Shown: positions 21,302 through 32,151, numbered from the stretch's first letter. The stretch is DNA of 34,921 nt from Polysphondylium violaceum (GCA_000277445.1 AJWJ01000236.1:1-34921), one strand, 5' to 3'. Made by a program: numbers and translations. Notes: a model not told the origin generated them from the letters alone.

Positions 21302-23844
21302 TTAATAATCTTCCTCATCAACATCAATATCACTGATATCTAAATATTTCTTATTTGATCTTTTTCCTCTTCTCTCTAGTTTTTTTTGTTTTTTCATTTC
21401 CTTTCTTCTTCTTTTCTCTTCTTTTTTCTTTTCGATTAAAAGATGGTGTACTTTTTCAGAAATGTATTCTAAAAGTTCCAAACTTTCTTTGGACTCTGTG
21501 AATTGAAGGGGGAAATGTTGAGACAACCAGGCATAAGAATCTACAACGAGATAAGTTTCTTCAAGAAATTGTAAATCTTGAGATTTTGAGTCAATTTCAT
21601 CTCTAGACACTAAAATGGGGACTGAAGAACGTGAAGAATATAGTTTTGCATAACTTTCAAAATACCATATACATGTTTTGGATGTAATTTTAACTGGAGC
21701 TAAAAGAAATGTAAATCTATCTTTAATTGTCATTGGATAGGGATCGATTAGCTTGGCAATTGTAATTTTAGTTTCCAACTCTTCGAGAAAATAAAGACTA
21801 TCAACTTTGGTAAATTCAAAAAATTGACCGAGTAAATGAGAAAATGTTACATCTTTTAGCTCATCCAATCGCGAGAATAATTCAATTTGCTCTACTGTTG
21901 GGAAAACACCTGCTCTCTCTGTCGATATGTTGGACTGATTAAGGCACTGCTCAATGAATTGTATATCTTTGCTCTCCAAACTAGTTACATAACCTTGAGG
22001 AAACTCTGATTTAAATCTACCCGCTCTACCGGCAATTTGTTTAATCTCTGTTGGTAGCAGTGGTCTTTTTTTGATACCATCAAATTTCTCTGACTCTGAA
22101 AAGATGATACGTCTTATATTAAGATTTAAACCCATACCAATTGCATCAGAAGCCACCAAAACATCATATTCTGAATTTTTGTCATTAAACAATTGAGCTT
22201 GTTGATGACGTGCTCTGGGAGGCAAGGCTCCATAGACAACTGCGCACTTGTGACCCATTTTATCCAACTTTTCCTTGTAGTCCAATATCTTTTGTCTGGA
22301 AAAAGAAACGAGACAATCCCCTTTTTGTAGCTTGGTCATCTTTACAGAATTGCTCTCGACAATGAGTGGATTCATTCTTTCATAGTTTTTAATGATCAAA
22401 TTGTCGCCGGTAATCTTGCAAATCTTTTCAATTAAATCGACGGCAGTGTTATCGCCACAAAGATGAACCTCAAGAGCAGGAACACCAAGAATGGCACGAG
22501 TCCATGCCCAGCCACGTTGAACGTCTCCAATCATTTGAAATTCATCAATTACAGCAGTTTGTACAAATGTTTCTGTGGGACAAGTTTCAATGGTACAAGA
22601 TATATGTTGGGCATCTGAATCAATTTCCTTGAGCTGACCAGTGATAAGAGAACAAGGTATATTCTCTGCTTTAATTTTATCATAGATTTCATGAGCCAAC
22701 AATCTCAATGGACCACAATAGATTCCACTCTCTGATTGAGTCAATGCCTGCATTGCATTAAAAGTTTTACCCGAGTTGGTTGGACCTACGTGAAGTATAA
22801 ATGTTCGCTTAATCTTTCTTGCCTGGGGAAACCAGTTGTGAGGATGTTTAAGATCTGCCAATTTAATTCGAATATCATTTTCATTGTTTACCTCTAGACG
22901 TCCCTTGTATTCATGAATGAAATTCTTTAATGGACCTATGATTTCTTTTGCACTCTTTAAAGATGATTTTAATTCTGTCAATGTTTTTGGTGATAAAATT
23001 GCCAATTCATTTTCAAATAAATCTATGCAATCACTCAATTGTTGATCTGTTAAACTATGTACAATCTTTTCTTGAATCAAATTTTCTAAAATTGATTTAA
23101 ATGATTTATCTGTTCTATCAAATGCATATAATTCTATTTAATTTACAGTGATTAATATATGGATCCATATTGTAGAAAAAAGGTAATTGATTGATAATTA
23201 CTTTTATAGAGATAAAATTTTAAATTCTCAGATTTAAAATTTAAAACTTTAAAATGTTGAGGAATAATTTCGCCATCTACTTTACAAATAAATTGTTGTT
23301 GTTGTTGTTGAGTAGTATTACTAGTTGACGATACCTTTTCAGGATATCTTTTACAAAATTCTTTTATAATAAAATCAATTCTGAAATCATTAAATTTGTA
23401 ATATGCTATATCAAATGTAAAATCTTCACCTTGGAAATGAATTTGAATCTGTTTTGTTTTCTGTTTAATTTGTTGTTGTTGTTGTTGACGTTGATAATTT
23501 CTCTTTACAAAATCTACTAAATCACCATCATGATCTTCATCGTCATTATTATTTATTTTTAATTTTTGATGATCATCTATCGTTTGTGTTAAATAGTCTA
23601 ATGATGTATTTCTATTTAATGCTACTGATGTATCTACGAGATTCTCTTTGTTAAAAGAAAAGTCATTGAATCTATTCTTTGGTATATTATGATAAACTAT
23701 TGTTGAATTTGATGGCCTACTACTATTATTACTGCTATCACTATTACTATTGGTACAATAAAATCTACAATTGAATATCGATTGGTAACATTTATTTAGA
23801 ATCAATTTGTTTTTTAAAACATTTTTTAGGGAGTTATGTATCAT
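21302..23844 (-). CDS. suv3: Mitochondrial ATP-dependent RNA helicase SUV3 (SUPV3L1), two exons
   Basis: Exons are 23202-23844 and 21302-23133 (68-bp intron), giving 824 residues. The N-terminus is a basic presequence (MIHNSLKNVLKNKLILNKCY, ending RFYCTN), consistent with mitochondrial import. A variable Gln/Asn-rich stretch precedes the helicase core. That core has motif I GPTNSGKT at 331-338, YCGPLRLLAHEI, motif II DEFQ at 411-414 (AVIDEFQMIGD) in place of DEAD/DExH, ALPPRARHQQAQLFN, ATP/RNA motifs DVLVASDAIGMGLNL, and motif VI QIAGRAGRF. The C-terminal SUV3 region follows and ends in a Lys/Arg-rich tail and an acidic DIDVDEEDY. SUV3 is the helicase of the mitochondrial degradosome, working with an exoribonuclease in mitochondrial RNA turnover. 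The first exon was joined through a GTAATT donor and an AAATAG acceptor; the frame is continuous (YLYKKLYAFDR). Confidence 0.95.
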
Positions 23845-24210
23845 TATAATAATATCAATGATGTAAATGTTTGGTGATGATGAAAATGGGATGATTCATA
23901 AACAACAAAAATTTCGTTGTTTCATTGTTTTCGTTATTTCATGAAAAAATAATTACAAAAAATTAAAAATAAAAAAAAATAAAATAAAAAAACTGATAAA
24001 TATTATTGAGGGATAATTTTTAAAAAAATCGAGTTTTATTAAGATTTAGGGTTGTTATTTACATATTTACAATGCGTAAACGCATGGGATTGGTTTTAAT
24101 ATACACTATTTAAACCATAAAGATTGAGAAAAATAATTTGACACAAAGAGCAAATTATTAATTTTTTTTTTGTTGTTTTTTTTTTTTTTTGTTACAACAG
24201 GAATAATTAT
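23845..24210. other. Intergenic spacer upstream of suv3
   Basis: This 366-bp A/T-rich region separates the suv3 start and the 3' end of the next minus-strand gene. It has A-rich tracts near 23945-24000, T runs near 24160-24190 and a small GC patch (AATGCGTAAACGCATGGGAT, about 24070-24090). No coding region was seen. Confidence 0.5.
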
Positions 24211-24519
24211 TTACAATGAGCCACCTTCGACAACTTGGAGCATTCTATAGTAGGATGATTCATTGTTGTCCTTTTGAGGGATTTCCATGGATGGAGTTCT
24301 GGTGAAAGCAAGCTCAGTGGATGCACTTAATGATCTATGTTGTTCCATGTTGCTGCCAAGAACATTGATGTTGTTGTTTGGTTTTTCAATGTTGATAGAG
24401 TTGGAAGAGTTGGATCTGAAAAAGTCTGTTGGAGAGAAAATGAAAAAACATAAATTAATAAATATACTTTTTTTAAAAAGATAAAATCATCGATTATACT
24501 TACTTAAAAAGGAAGACAT
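24211..24519 (-). CDS. Small two-exon gene, 76-residue protein of unknown function
   Basis: The first exon, 24504-24519, is only 16 nt (MSSFL plus one base). A 78-bp intron with GTAAGT donor and TCTCCAACAG acceptor leads to exon 2, 24211-24425. The product begins MSSFLNFFRSNSSNSINIEK, has a Ser/Thr-rich middle (RSLSASTELAFTRTPSMEIP) and ends SYYRMLQVVEGGSL. It has no membrane segment and no recognised domain. Several RxxS/T-type sites (HRSLS, TRTPS) could be phosphorylated (inference). Codons end in C far more often than in the neighbours (AAC, ATC, TCC), which in dictyostelids goes with high expression. The upstream (higher-coordinate) region is rich in GT/G-box-like elements. The gene model is strongly supported by frame and splice sites; the function is unknown. 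Confidence 0.75.
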
Positions 24520-26490
24520 ATTGATATGGTAGTATTTGATGAATGTATGTATTTACAAAGATGGATTGAATAGCTATAGAGGTATTATTATATACAACGA
24601 GAAAATGTGATGAAAACTTTGTTCAAGAAGCCAATTGGGAAAAAAAAAAATGTATATATAAGAGATTGACTGGTATGTGTCTTATTTAAAACTGGACTGA
24701 ATCTAATAATTAATTAATTAATTGTAAGTAAGTATTACTGAAAATGTCACATTTAAATATGCTGAATCAAAAAAAATAATAATTAAAAAAAACAATAATT
24801 AAATAAATATAAATAAATAAAATAAAAAAAGATTTGTGTGTTGGGAGGGATGATAAAAAAAGAAAAAAGGGGGATGATCCTATTTTGAATTGGTGGTGGT
24901 CACTCATTTAGAATCACTCATTGAAAAATGGTGTGTGTGTGGGTTTTTGCTATGTTTGGGGGGATGAAATAACCACCTCCAAATAAAGTGTGAGTGTGTT
25001 TATGATTAAATGGGAGTGGTGGGTAAGATATATTACATACAAAGTGCTCCTGCGTGATGTTTATTTTATGCAATGTGTGTGAAAAGTGGTTAATGGGCAA
25101 TGTGTGTTTCTTGATGTGAAAATTGTGTGAGGTGTGTGTATTGAATTATAAATACTTTTTTATGTTGTTGATAGATAAAATAAAGAAAAAATAAAGCAAA
25201 TCTCACAATGTTTTATTGCAAAAAAATAAATTGAAAAAAAATTGAAAAAAAAAATTGAAAAAAAATAAATTCCATTCTTATAATTTTGGAAAATATGACA
25301 AGATATTTTTTTCAATGGTTTTTTTTGGTGTTTTTCAGGTGTCACGGATTTTTCTGAATTTATTTTGAATTTTATTAATATTCAATCATATACACAAATA
25401 AAGTAGTATCTGTCGTATCGTATAAAATATATCAATACTATTTTTTTTATTTTTCAAATAATATAGTAAATACGCGAGTATTGTCACCTCTTTTCTTTTT
25501 TTTTTTTTNTTTTTTTTTTTTTTTTTTTTATCAATAAAATCGAGGAGATATGATTTTATCCCTGTTTCTACCATCAAAATTAAAAATATCCTTTATTTTG
25601 ATAGAATCATATCATTTTATTCCCCCATCCTTTTTTGAGGAGTAGATTATATTTATCAGATCTTTATTTCTTTTTTACTAGAGATATTATTTTACCTGTG
25701 ATTATCGATATTACGATTATTTTTATAGGTAATGAGATGATTTAAAATAAAAAAAGAAATTCGTATGTGATGTAATGTCCAATAAAAAATGACAATATCT
25801 CATTATGATAATAAAAAAGATCTGTCTTATGACAGATACCCTATATTCAAAAGAAAATTACAAATATTATCGTATTTTTTTCATCCCATTCTCCATAATA
25901 TCTCTACTTTAAATCTTGAGTTGAGTTTTTTCTTTTTTTTTTTTTTTTACTTCATATTAATACACAACAATATTATCAGTTTTAAAAACACAATGATTCT
26001 CACAAACATTTTGGGGAAACTGTAAATGTAAATCATCTAAGGGGTGATCTTTTTATCCCCCTGTTCTCTCCAAATGGATTTAAATATTGATTAATTTTTT
26101 TGTATACGAATTGATAGTTTTAAATTGAATAATGGAAAAAGAAAATATATATGCAATTATCCGGACCATTGGAATACTAAATATTCTATTCTGGGTTTAT
26201 TTGATTTATACAAATTTTTTCTAACCCCTCCGAGAAAGCAAAATTAATTAATTTCTAATAATGGATTGAAACATCATTTAAAAAAAAAAAAAAAAAATCT
26301 TAATGGTATTGAATAAAATCAAAAATCCCTTTTCATCTCCTAAGTCACGTGCTTCATTTTCTAGTAAACTTTAACTCAATGATTGTTGTAGTTTTTAAAA
26401 TGAAATTTAGAAATATCAACTAATCGTTTGTGTAGGTCAGTCGGTTATTTTGTTCCTTTTATAATTGTAAATAGTTTTATTGATTGCTTT
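24520..26490. promoter_or_regulatory. 2-kb intergenic region with a G-box-like promoter half
   Basis: The half nearest the 76-residue gene (24830-25140) is rich in GT elements: GGTGTGTGTGTGGGTTTTTG at 24930-24949, GGGAGTGGTGGGTAAG near 25012, GTGTGAGTGTG near 24989, and several GTGTGTG repeats at 25073-25140. The distal half (25150-26490) is very A/T-rich with long A and T runs, an unresolved base at 25509 inside a T run, and a perfect hairpin ATCTGTC-TTAT-GACAGAT at 25820-25837. It ends at the pno1 3' end. No gene was seen in it. Confidence 0.5.
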
Positions 26491-27539
26491 TTAGAATCTT
26501 TCAGAAATTCTAGAAGAAACAGTCTTTAATTTAGCATAAACTTTACCGGGTGGTGAACCAATAATTAAATCACAAATTGCATCTTTGGCAACTCTAATAT
26601 TTTGATATGATCCTAAAATATGAATACGTCTGTGATATTATAATAATTGATTGATGATTGAATATGTTAATAAATAAAAAAAGAATATAATTGTTGATTT
26701 ATGTTGTTCCTATTAATACATACTTATCAGCTAATACAATTCTAGTTTTTGTTACATTTTCGATAGTAAATTTAGTTTTACCATTTTGACCAGCGACACG
26801 ACCAATAGCACGAGCTAAATTGTCACCCTTTAAAATTTTAACATCTTCAACGTCAAATGAATCTATATATAAATCGTCTAATCTTAATAAAGCAACTGCA
26901 TCCTATAATAGTATGTGATTAATATGATGATGAGATGATGATGAATATAAAATAGTAAATTCAAACTATATAATAATAAATAAATTTACATTAACATCAA
27001 ATCCAAGAGAAAAGGCATGAACAAAATCTGCACCCTTTTGAATAGCACTTGCTTCTTTTGTAGTTTTTGAGGATTTTAATTCAACTTTTCTAGTCTTTGT
27101 ATTCATTCTAATTTGTAATTTAAGATGTGTAACAATTGGCTCATAAATTTGTTGCCAATTAGATTTTAATGGTGCTAATCTATTAAATGGTATGGTGATT
27201 TTTCTAATTTGCTCTGTTTCCTATATATATGAAAAAAAGATAATAATTAGAATCAAATGTGAATGATGATGATCATGTATATATATGTTAATCTATTATA
27301 TATATTATATATTTTAAGCTACTTACTGTATCCTCTATAGTAATTTGAGAGAAAGATGGTTTTTTATTTGAATCATTTACATTGTCATCATTTTCCTCAC
27401 CTTGTTCGGAAACTGGAGTCATATCAGCATCTCTTGATCTTTTATTTGATTTTGATTTATTTGATTCTTGTTGAACTGATTCCTCTGATAAAACATTTTC
27501 TTCTTGATCTACTGATGGTGTAGTTGGTTTAGTTGACAT
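26491..27539 (-). CDS. pno1: PNO1/DIM2 KH-domain ribosome assembly factor, four exons
   Basis: Exons are 27327-27539, 26990-27220, 26724-26902 and 26491-26629, giving 253 residues; all joins keep frame. The first exon is a variable acidic/Lys-rich extension (residues 1-71). The conserved part begins [20 protein letters not shown] and continues [40 protein letters not shown] and [17 protein letters not shown]. The KH domain proper follows ([40 protein letters not shown], then [10 protein letters not shown] and ISERF at the end). PNO1 (partner of NOB1) binds the 3' region of pre-18S rRNA in nucleolar and late cytoplasmic pre-40S particles and regulates cleavage by NOB1. Length and order match the family well; nothing conserved is missing. 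Confidence 0.96.
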
Positions 27540-27826
27540 TTTAAATGATTATATATCTGTGTGCACTACGTCGTCCTAAACTATAGATAAAAACTTAATC
27601 ACACAAATTTCTCTTTAGAAAAAAAAAACGTAAACTTTTTTTTTTTTCGTTTTTATTTTTTATTTTTATTTTTTTTGAATTTTTTCATTTTAGGGGAGGC
27701 CATGCAAAAGCACAAGGATACTTTTTTTTACACATTTAAAAATATTTATTTATAGTTTACTAAAAGAATTCTAAAGAATAGGAATATATGAATGAGTGAT
27801 CTCATTTCATCATATCACTATCATAT
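27540..27826. other. Spacer upstream of pno1 and downstream of the TOM40-like gene
   Basis: This 287-bp spacer has T runs near 27640-27670 and A-rich and T-rich tracts. It presumably holds the pno1 promoter and the polyadenylation signal of the TOM40-like gene. No gene was seen. Confidence 0.5.
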
Positions 27827-28804
27827 TTATAAATGAATACCAATACCATAGTTTGAAAGGAAATTCTTGCTTTGTTTGTTTGAATAGCTACCAAGAGAAA
27901 CAGAGAAAAGAGGAGCTTCAAATTCTAAACGAACGGCATGATTTAGTTCAGTGTCTGTCTTGAGTTTGAGACAAATGGGAATGGCTTTATCCATAATTTT
28001 TGGAGTGGCGAGGATTTGAGTGCCGATTTGAAGGGTGCTTGTCATGCTGCTGGTATTTAAATTGTAACGAGTGGAGAGAGAGAGACATTGGGGAATAATG
28101 CCGAGAGAGATGGATGCTGACAAGTCACCCATGATATTATAGGTGCTGGTGAGTTGGTATTGATGATTCTTGTTGATCAAATTGCCTCTATAACGAGTGG
28201 CAACACTGGCACCACCGCTGTTTTGGCCCAATTTGTAGTAGAGTTCAAAGCCGACGGCAAGGTTAGACTTGACGCCGTGTAAAAGAGAGAAACCGAGAAG
28301 ACCGTTGTTTTGAGTGGATCCTTTGAGTTCAAAATTGGTTCTATGGTTTCTGAGTGTGAGTGTGGCAACACCGTCGGTTTGTTTGAGTTCTTTTTGTGGT
28401 ACAGAAACAAACACATGACTAGTGACACCCTTGAGCAACTCACCCACGTGTGATAGCTCGAGGACATTTTCATTTTGATCTCTAGAAATGGATGCTTCAA
28501 ATACTTGTCCCTCTACGGCAGTGTTTGAAATTGAAAATTTGTTTACGGCAAATGGTGATGTATGAATATTGATATGGTTATCCTTATATGATTTATCAAT
28601 AGTAACATTTAGTCCTTGATCACCGTCATCTTGAAAATCAATTCTATCTATTGTACAATTGTGTTGTTGGTTGTATGACACATATTAATAATTTATTATA
28701 AACAACAACGTTTACCCTATTGAATGAAATGAGTGTGTTTACATACCATTGGCTTCATAGTCAATGTCAAAATAGGAACCTGGGTAATGACTTAATTCAT
28801 CCAT
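27827..28804 (-). CDS. tom40: TOM40-like mitochondrial outer-membrane import channel (Porin_3), two exons
   Basis: Exons are 28747-28804 and 27827-28647, giving 292 residues. The 58-nt first exon encodes MDELSHYPGSYFDIDYEAN; the splice adds DRIDFQDDGDQGLNVTIDKS. The rest is a string of alternating amphipathic beta strands with no hydrophobic helix, as expected for a 19-strand barrel. Near the end, LAVGFELYYKLGQNSGGASV and ATRYRGN match the TOM40 'GGEL-Y' strands, and the terminal strand NYGIGIHL resembles the TOM40 beta-signal. TOM40 forms the general entry pore for mitochondrial preproteins. A VDAC porin is the alternative, since both belong to Porin_3. I prefer TOM40 because of the GxEL-Y strand and because the sequence is unlike my memory of dictyostelid porin. 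The gene is divergent from the PRPF38B gene. Confidence 0.75.
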
Positions 28805-29208
28805 TGTGTTTAATGTTTATGTTTATTTATATTTATATAATATGCAATATAGGAAAATAATAAATTTTTTTGCAAATTTTTTCATTTTGAACATCACAGT
28901 GTTTTCTTAACACACACACACCCACGCTGTGTTTAATTCTGTATTACATTGGAAACATTATTGACCAGATATTGCTAAATGATTGTAATATCGGGCCTAT
29001 ATATTTCTAAAGTAATAAAACAAAAATATAAAAGAAACCCTAAATTATTTATCTTGTAATTTAAAAATTATAAAGTTGAATTGTTGAAATTTTTTGTACA
29101 ATAAATAATATTTATTTCAAATTTGGTTTTTTTTTATTTTTTTTTTTTATTTATATCATCTGCGCAGCACTTCTAAAACATCTGTGGATACACTTGAAAC
29201 ACATCAAA
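28805..29208. promoter_or_regulatory. Bidirectional promoter between the TOM40-like and PRPF38B genes
   Basis: This 404-bp spacer lies between divergent starts. A CA-rich block ACACACACACACCCACGCTG lies near 28911-28930. A/T-rich tracts and a long T run (about 29126-29150) precede the PRPF38B start. Shared promoter use is inferred from the orientation only. Confidence 0.5.
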
Positions 29209-30528
29209 ATGGCATTAGAACTTCATGGTAATGAAAAGACTATGAATTTAGAGAATGTATTGTTAACAACGATTCAATCATCTCAATATTTCAAAAATTT
29301 ATAGTAAGATAATAGATATTATGTAACATGATTGTAATGATAACAATGATACTAACCAAATGATAATAATAATAATAATAATAGTTCTAAAAAAACATAT
29401 CATGAAGTAATAGATGAAATTTATAATAATGTAGAGTTTTTAACACCATATATACCAAATACTAAAACTCCTTCTACAGCATTTTGTTTATTATATAAAT
29501 TCTTTTTAATGAAACTAACAGAGAAGCAAATGGTTGGATTATTAGAGCATCCAGACTCACCCTATATTAGAGCAATAGGGTTTCTGTATCTTAGATATTG
29601 CACTCCACCTGCTCAATTGTGGGACTGGTTCATAGAGTTTTTAGATGATCAAGAAACTATTAAAATCACTCCAAGAGGTCCCGATGTAAAGATGCAGAAA
29701 TTCATTCTAGACTTGCTCAGAGAAACAAAGTTTTCAGATACTATTTTACCTAGAATACCTGTTAAAATTCAAAAGGAAATCGATAAACAAATATCTGATT
29801 ATGAAATAGAAAATGGTTTAAATAGAAAAGATAATGGAAAATATAATAGTAGTAATAATAATAACAATAATAACAATAGAAGATCAAATGAAAGAGATAA
29901 TAGAGATCGTTATGATGATAGAGATGGTAGAGATAGTAGAGATAGAAACTATAGAGATAATAGAGATCGTTATGATAATAGAGATAATAGAGATCGTAAT
30001 TACAATAGTAGAGATCGTAATGATGATAGAGATAGTAGGGATCGTTATGATGGTAGGGATAATAGAGATCGTTATGATAATGATAGAAATGGCAGATCAA
30101 ATGATAGATACAATAACAAAAATGATAGATATAATAGTAGATCGGATGATAGAGATCGTTATGAAAGAGATGATAGATATAGAGATCATAGATTCAATAA
30201 AAGAGACAATGATAGATACGATGATCAAGATAATAGAGAAAAAAGCTATGAAGATCAACTCAAGGAATTTAGTAATAAAAAAAGAAGTAGATCAAGGAGC
30301 CCAAGTAGAGAAAGATATAATAATAACTCATCACCATCATCATCTACAACAACCACCACTACAACCACTACATCATCAGATTCATCTAAACCAAAGGAAG
30401 AATCTGAAAATTTAAAAAGATTAAGATCACTTTATGGTGCCGATACAGATAAGGTATCTTTGGAAGATAACAATACATCATCAAGCTCTAGAATCAACGA
30501 TACTGATACAATTACAATTGGTAAATAA
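29209..30528 (+). CDS. prpf38b: PRPF38B-type pre-mRNA splicing factor with RD-rich tail, two exons
   Basis: Exons are 29209-29303 and 29385-30528, giving 412 residues; the join makes YFKNLYSKKTYHEVIDEIYN. The PRP38 domain (1 to about 205) shows GNEKTMNLENVLLTTIQSSQ, STAFCLLYKFFLMKLTEKQM, DSPYIRAIGFLYLRYCTPPA, LWDWFIEFLDDQE and LPRIPVKIQKEIDKQI, which fits the 38B branch. The C-terminal half is a long Arg/Asp-rich repeat (RDNRDRYDNRDNRDR and variants). It is followed by an SR-like stretch (KKRSRSRSPSRER) and a Ser/Thr-rich end. PRP38-family proteins join the spliceosomal B complex before activation. The 81-bp intron has an AAT-repeat rather than a pyrimidine tract before its AG. The human protein has an RS-rich tail where this one uses mostly RD. 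Confidence 0.92.
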
Positions 30529-30721
30529 ATAAATATAAATATTCTTTCACAAAACTTTATTATCCCGCATTGGAAACATTTTCGGCACAAGTGAATAATT
30601 TTAATAATATTTTAAAGGTTGTTTTTCCCTCGCATTATTTGCCCCAGATCCTCAGGAATGTTTTTTTTTTTTTGGATAAAAATTGTGAACTAATAAACTA
30701 GTTTAAGGAAGATATTTATTT

Positions 30722-31429
30722 TTAAATAAATTGTAATAATAACATTAAGCCAATCAAGAAAAAGAATGGCTGAGTTAAAGTGCCAGAGCTTCCTCCAGCA
30801 TGGCCAGAGGTTGAGGTTGAAGTTGAGGTGGAGGTGGAGGTAATTGTAGATCCACCAGTTGAGTCACCAGAACCGGTACCGGTACCTGTACCTGTACCTG
30901 TACCTGCACCTGTTCCACTAGTGGCAGCACCACCTGTTCCTATGCTTGTGGATGTAGATGTAATAGTGTTACCAGTGCTAGTACCGCTTGAGGTGCCAGT
31001 ACATTGGGTAGTTTGGCCAACAGTGATGCTATAGGTAATATCACCTCCCAAAAGGTAATTATTCATTTGAACTAAGAATTGGAGTTTGGTAGCCGAGCCA
31101 TCACAAAAAGCTCTTACTTCTGGGGTTTGGTAACTTGATTTTCCAGTATTGGGAGAAGCGAAATAAAAGTTTTCATTAAGCTTACCACTTGTGAAATTAA
31201 TAGATACTAAGTGGCCAATATATTGGTCTTCCAAAACAAGTCTATAGTTAAAGGATTGATCTTTGGTAGCAAACTGTTGGACATATGTAATGGCTTGGGA
31301 AGTTGGATTGGCAGAGGAGCCTAAAAGAACCTCATTATTGCCCTCTAATCTATACAAAGAGACACCATAGGCTGAGCTAAAGAAAATTGAGAGAACAACG
31401 GTAAATAATAAAAATGTTGATTTCCACAT
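30722..31429 (-). CDS. Secreted, probably GPI-anchored cell-surface protein of unknown function
   Basis: 235 residues from ATG at 31429-31427 (an in-frame extension upstream lacks an ATG). Residues 1-22 form a signal peptide (MWKSTFLLFTVVLSIFFSSA, then YG). A folded-looking domain (about 23-145) includes GVSLYRLEGNNEVLLGS, FNYRLVLEDQYIGHLVSI and two Cys (VRAFCDG, TTQCTG) that could pair. A Ser/Thr/Gly stalk with GT dipeptide repeats and STS repeats follows. The protein ends in a small-residue site (HAGGSSG) and a hydrophobic tail (PFFFLIGLMLLLQFI), the arrangement of a GPI-attachment signal. Codon repeats make the stalk near-identical in several places (30800-30925). I do not recognise the family; adhesion or surface-coat roles are guesses. 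The gene converges with PRPF38B and is divergent from the next gene. Confidence 0.8.
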   Translation of the reverse strand: MWKSTFLLFTVVLSIFFSSAYGVSLYRLEGNNEVLLGSSANPTSQAITYVQQFATKDQSFNYRLVLEDQYIGHLVSINFTSGKLNENFYFASPNTGKSSYQTPEVRAFCDGSATKLQFLVQMNNYLLGGDITYSITVGQTTQCTGTSSGTSTGNTITSTSTSIGTGGAATSGTGAGTGTGTGTGTGSGDSTGGSTITSTSTSTSTSTSGHAGGSSGTLTQPFFFLIGLMLLLQFI

Positions 31430-31762
31430 CTTGACTAAAATATTCGATAATGACAAAGACAAGGGAAAAGAAAAAAAAATACCACAACAATAAAAAAGAT
31501 CTCAAAAACAGAGCAAAAAAAAGAGATCAAAAAGTATTATGAAGTTCAAAAATAATCATTTTGATCGAGATTTATTCTCCACAATTTCGTTTGAAAATTT
31601 TTCAAACGCGAAAGAAAAATAAGATCTTTGAGATCTATTTTTGGGATAAAAAAAGATTTCTATTTTCTTTTTTTTTATTAATTTTTATTTTTACTCGTTC
31701 AGCTAGGTGAGTCTGGATATAAAATGAACTTCTAACACCAAAACGATATCATAAGATAAACA
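31430..31762. promoter_or_regulatory. Divergent promoter with a 21-bp perfect palindrome
   Basis: This 333-bp spacer lies between two divergent starts. It contains CGTTTGAAAA-T-TTTTCAAACG at 31588-31608, a perfect dyad around one T. A second, smaller symmetric element (AGATCT-TTG-AGATCT) lies near 31622-31636. A T-rich tract follows at about 31655-31690. The dyads could be protein-binding sites (inference). Confidence 0.45.
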
Positions 31763-31963
31763 ATGGAGTTTTATGTAAATAGAAGAATTTTAAAAAATCC
31801 CAATACCCAACATATTGCATTTCCACCTCAATATGTAGATCCGAAATACAAAAAAAAGCATCCACCCTTTGACCCAGCAGGTTCTCTCTATAAAAATGAA
31901 ACAATCATTTATTCAAATAATATAGAAACTCCTGGGGATATATTGGATGATAATAACATATAA
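31763..31963 (+). CDS. Small hypothetical protein, 66 residues
   Basis: A complete frame runs from ATG 31763 (preceded by an A-rich leader ATAAGATAAACA) to TAA at 31961-31963. The protein begins MEFYVNRRILKNPNTQHIAF and has a Pro/Lys/aromatic-rich centre (PPQYVDPKYKKKHPPFDPAG). It ends acidic (NIETPGDILDDNNI). There is no signal peptide or membrane segment. The sequence is not low complexity, and G+C is above that of the flanks, which favours real coding. I do not recognise it. It lies divergent from the GPI-protein gene and convergent with the next. Confidence 0.6.
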   Translation: MEFYVNRRILKNPNTQHIAFPPQYVDPKYKKKHPPFDPAGSLYKNETIIYSNNIETPGDILDDNNI

Positions 31964-32151
31964 AAACTTTAACAGTTATATAAAAATATATACATACAAT
32001 TTCAATAATTTTATCCTATTAAAATAATTTCAATAATAAATTATCATCTCATAATAGACTAAGAGTAGTAATAATATTAACAATAGTTTACCATCATATA
32101 TGTGTATTTTTTTTATTTATTTATATAAATTAAAATATTAGATCTAAATTT

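Noticed and set aside
25386-25577. Lys-rich open frame crossing position 25509
   Set aside because: It is a translation of an A/T homopolymer and runs through an unresolved base, so it has no support as a gene.
28568-28681. Alternative unspliced start for the TOM40-like gene near 28681
   Set aside because: There is no ATG in that frame and a stop lies just upstream. Splicing from 28747 to 28647 gives a continuous frame with an ATG in good context.
28947-30580. CATTGGAAACATT occurring on both sides of the PRPF38B gene (28947-28959 and 30568-30580)
   Set aside because: It is only 13 bases, with no similarity beyond it and no target-site or element structure between the copies. It may be chance.
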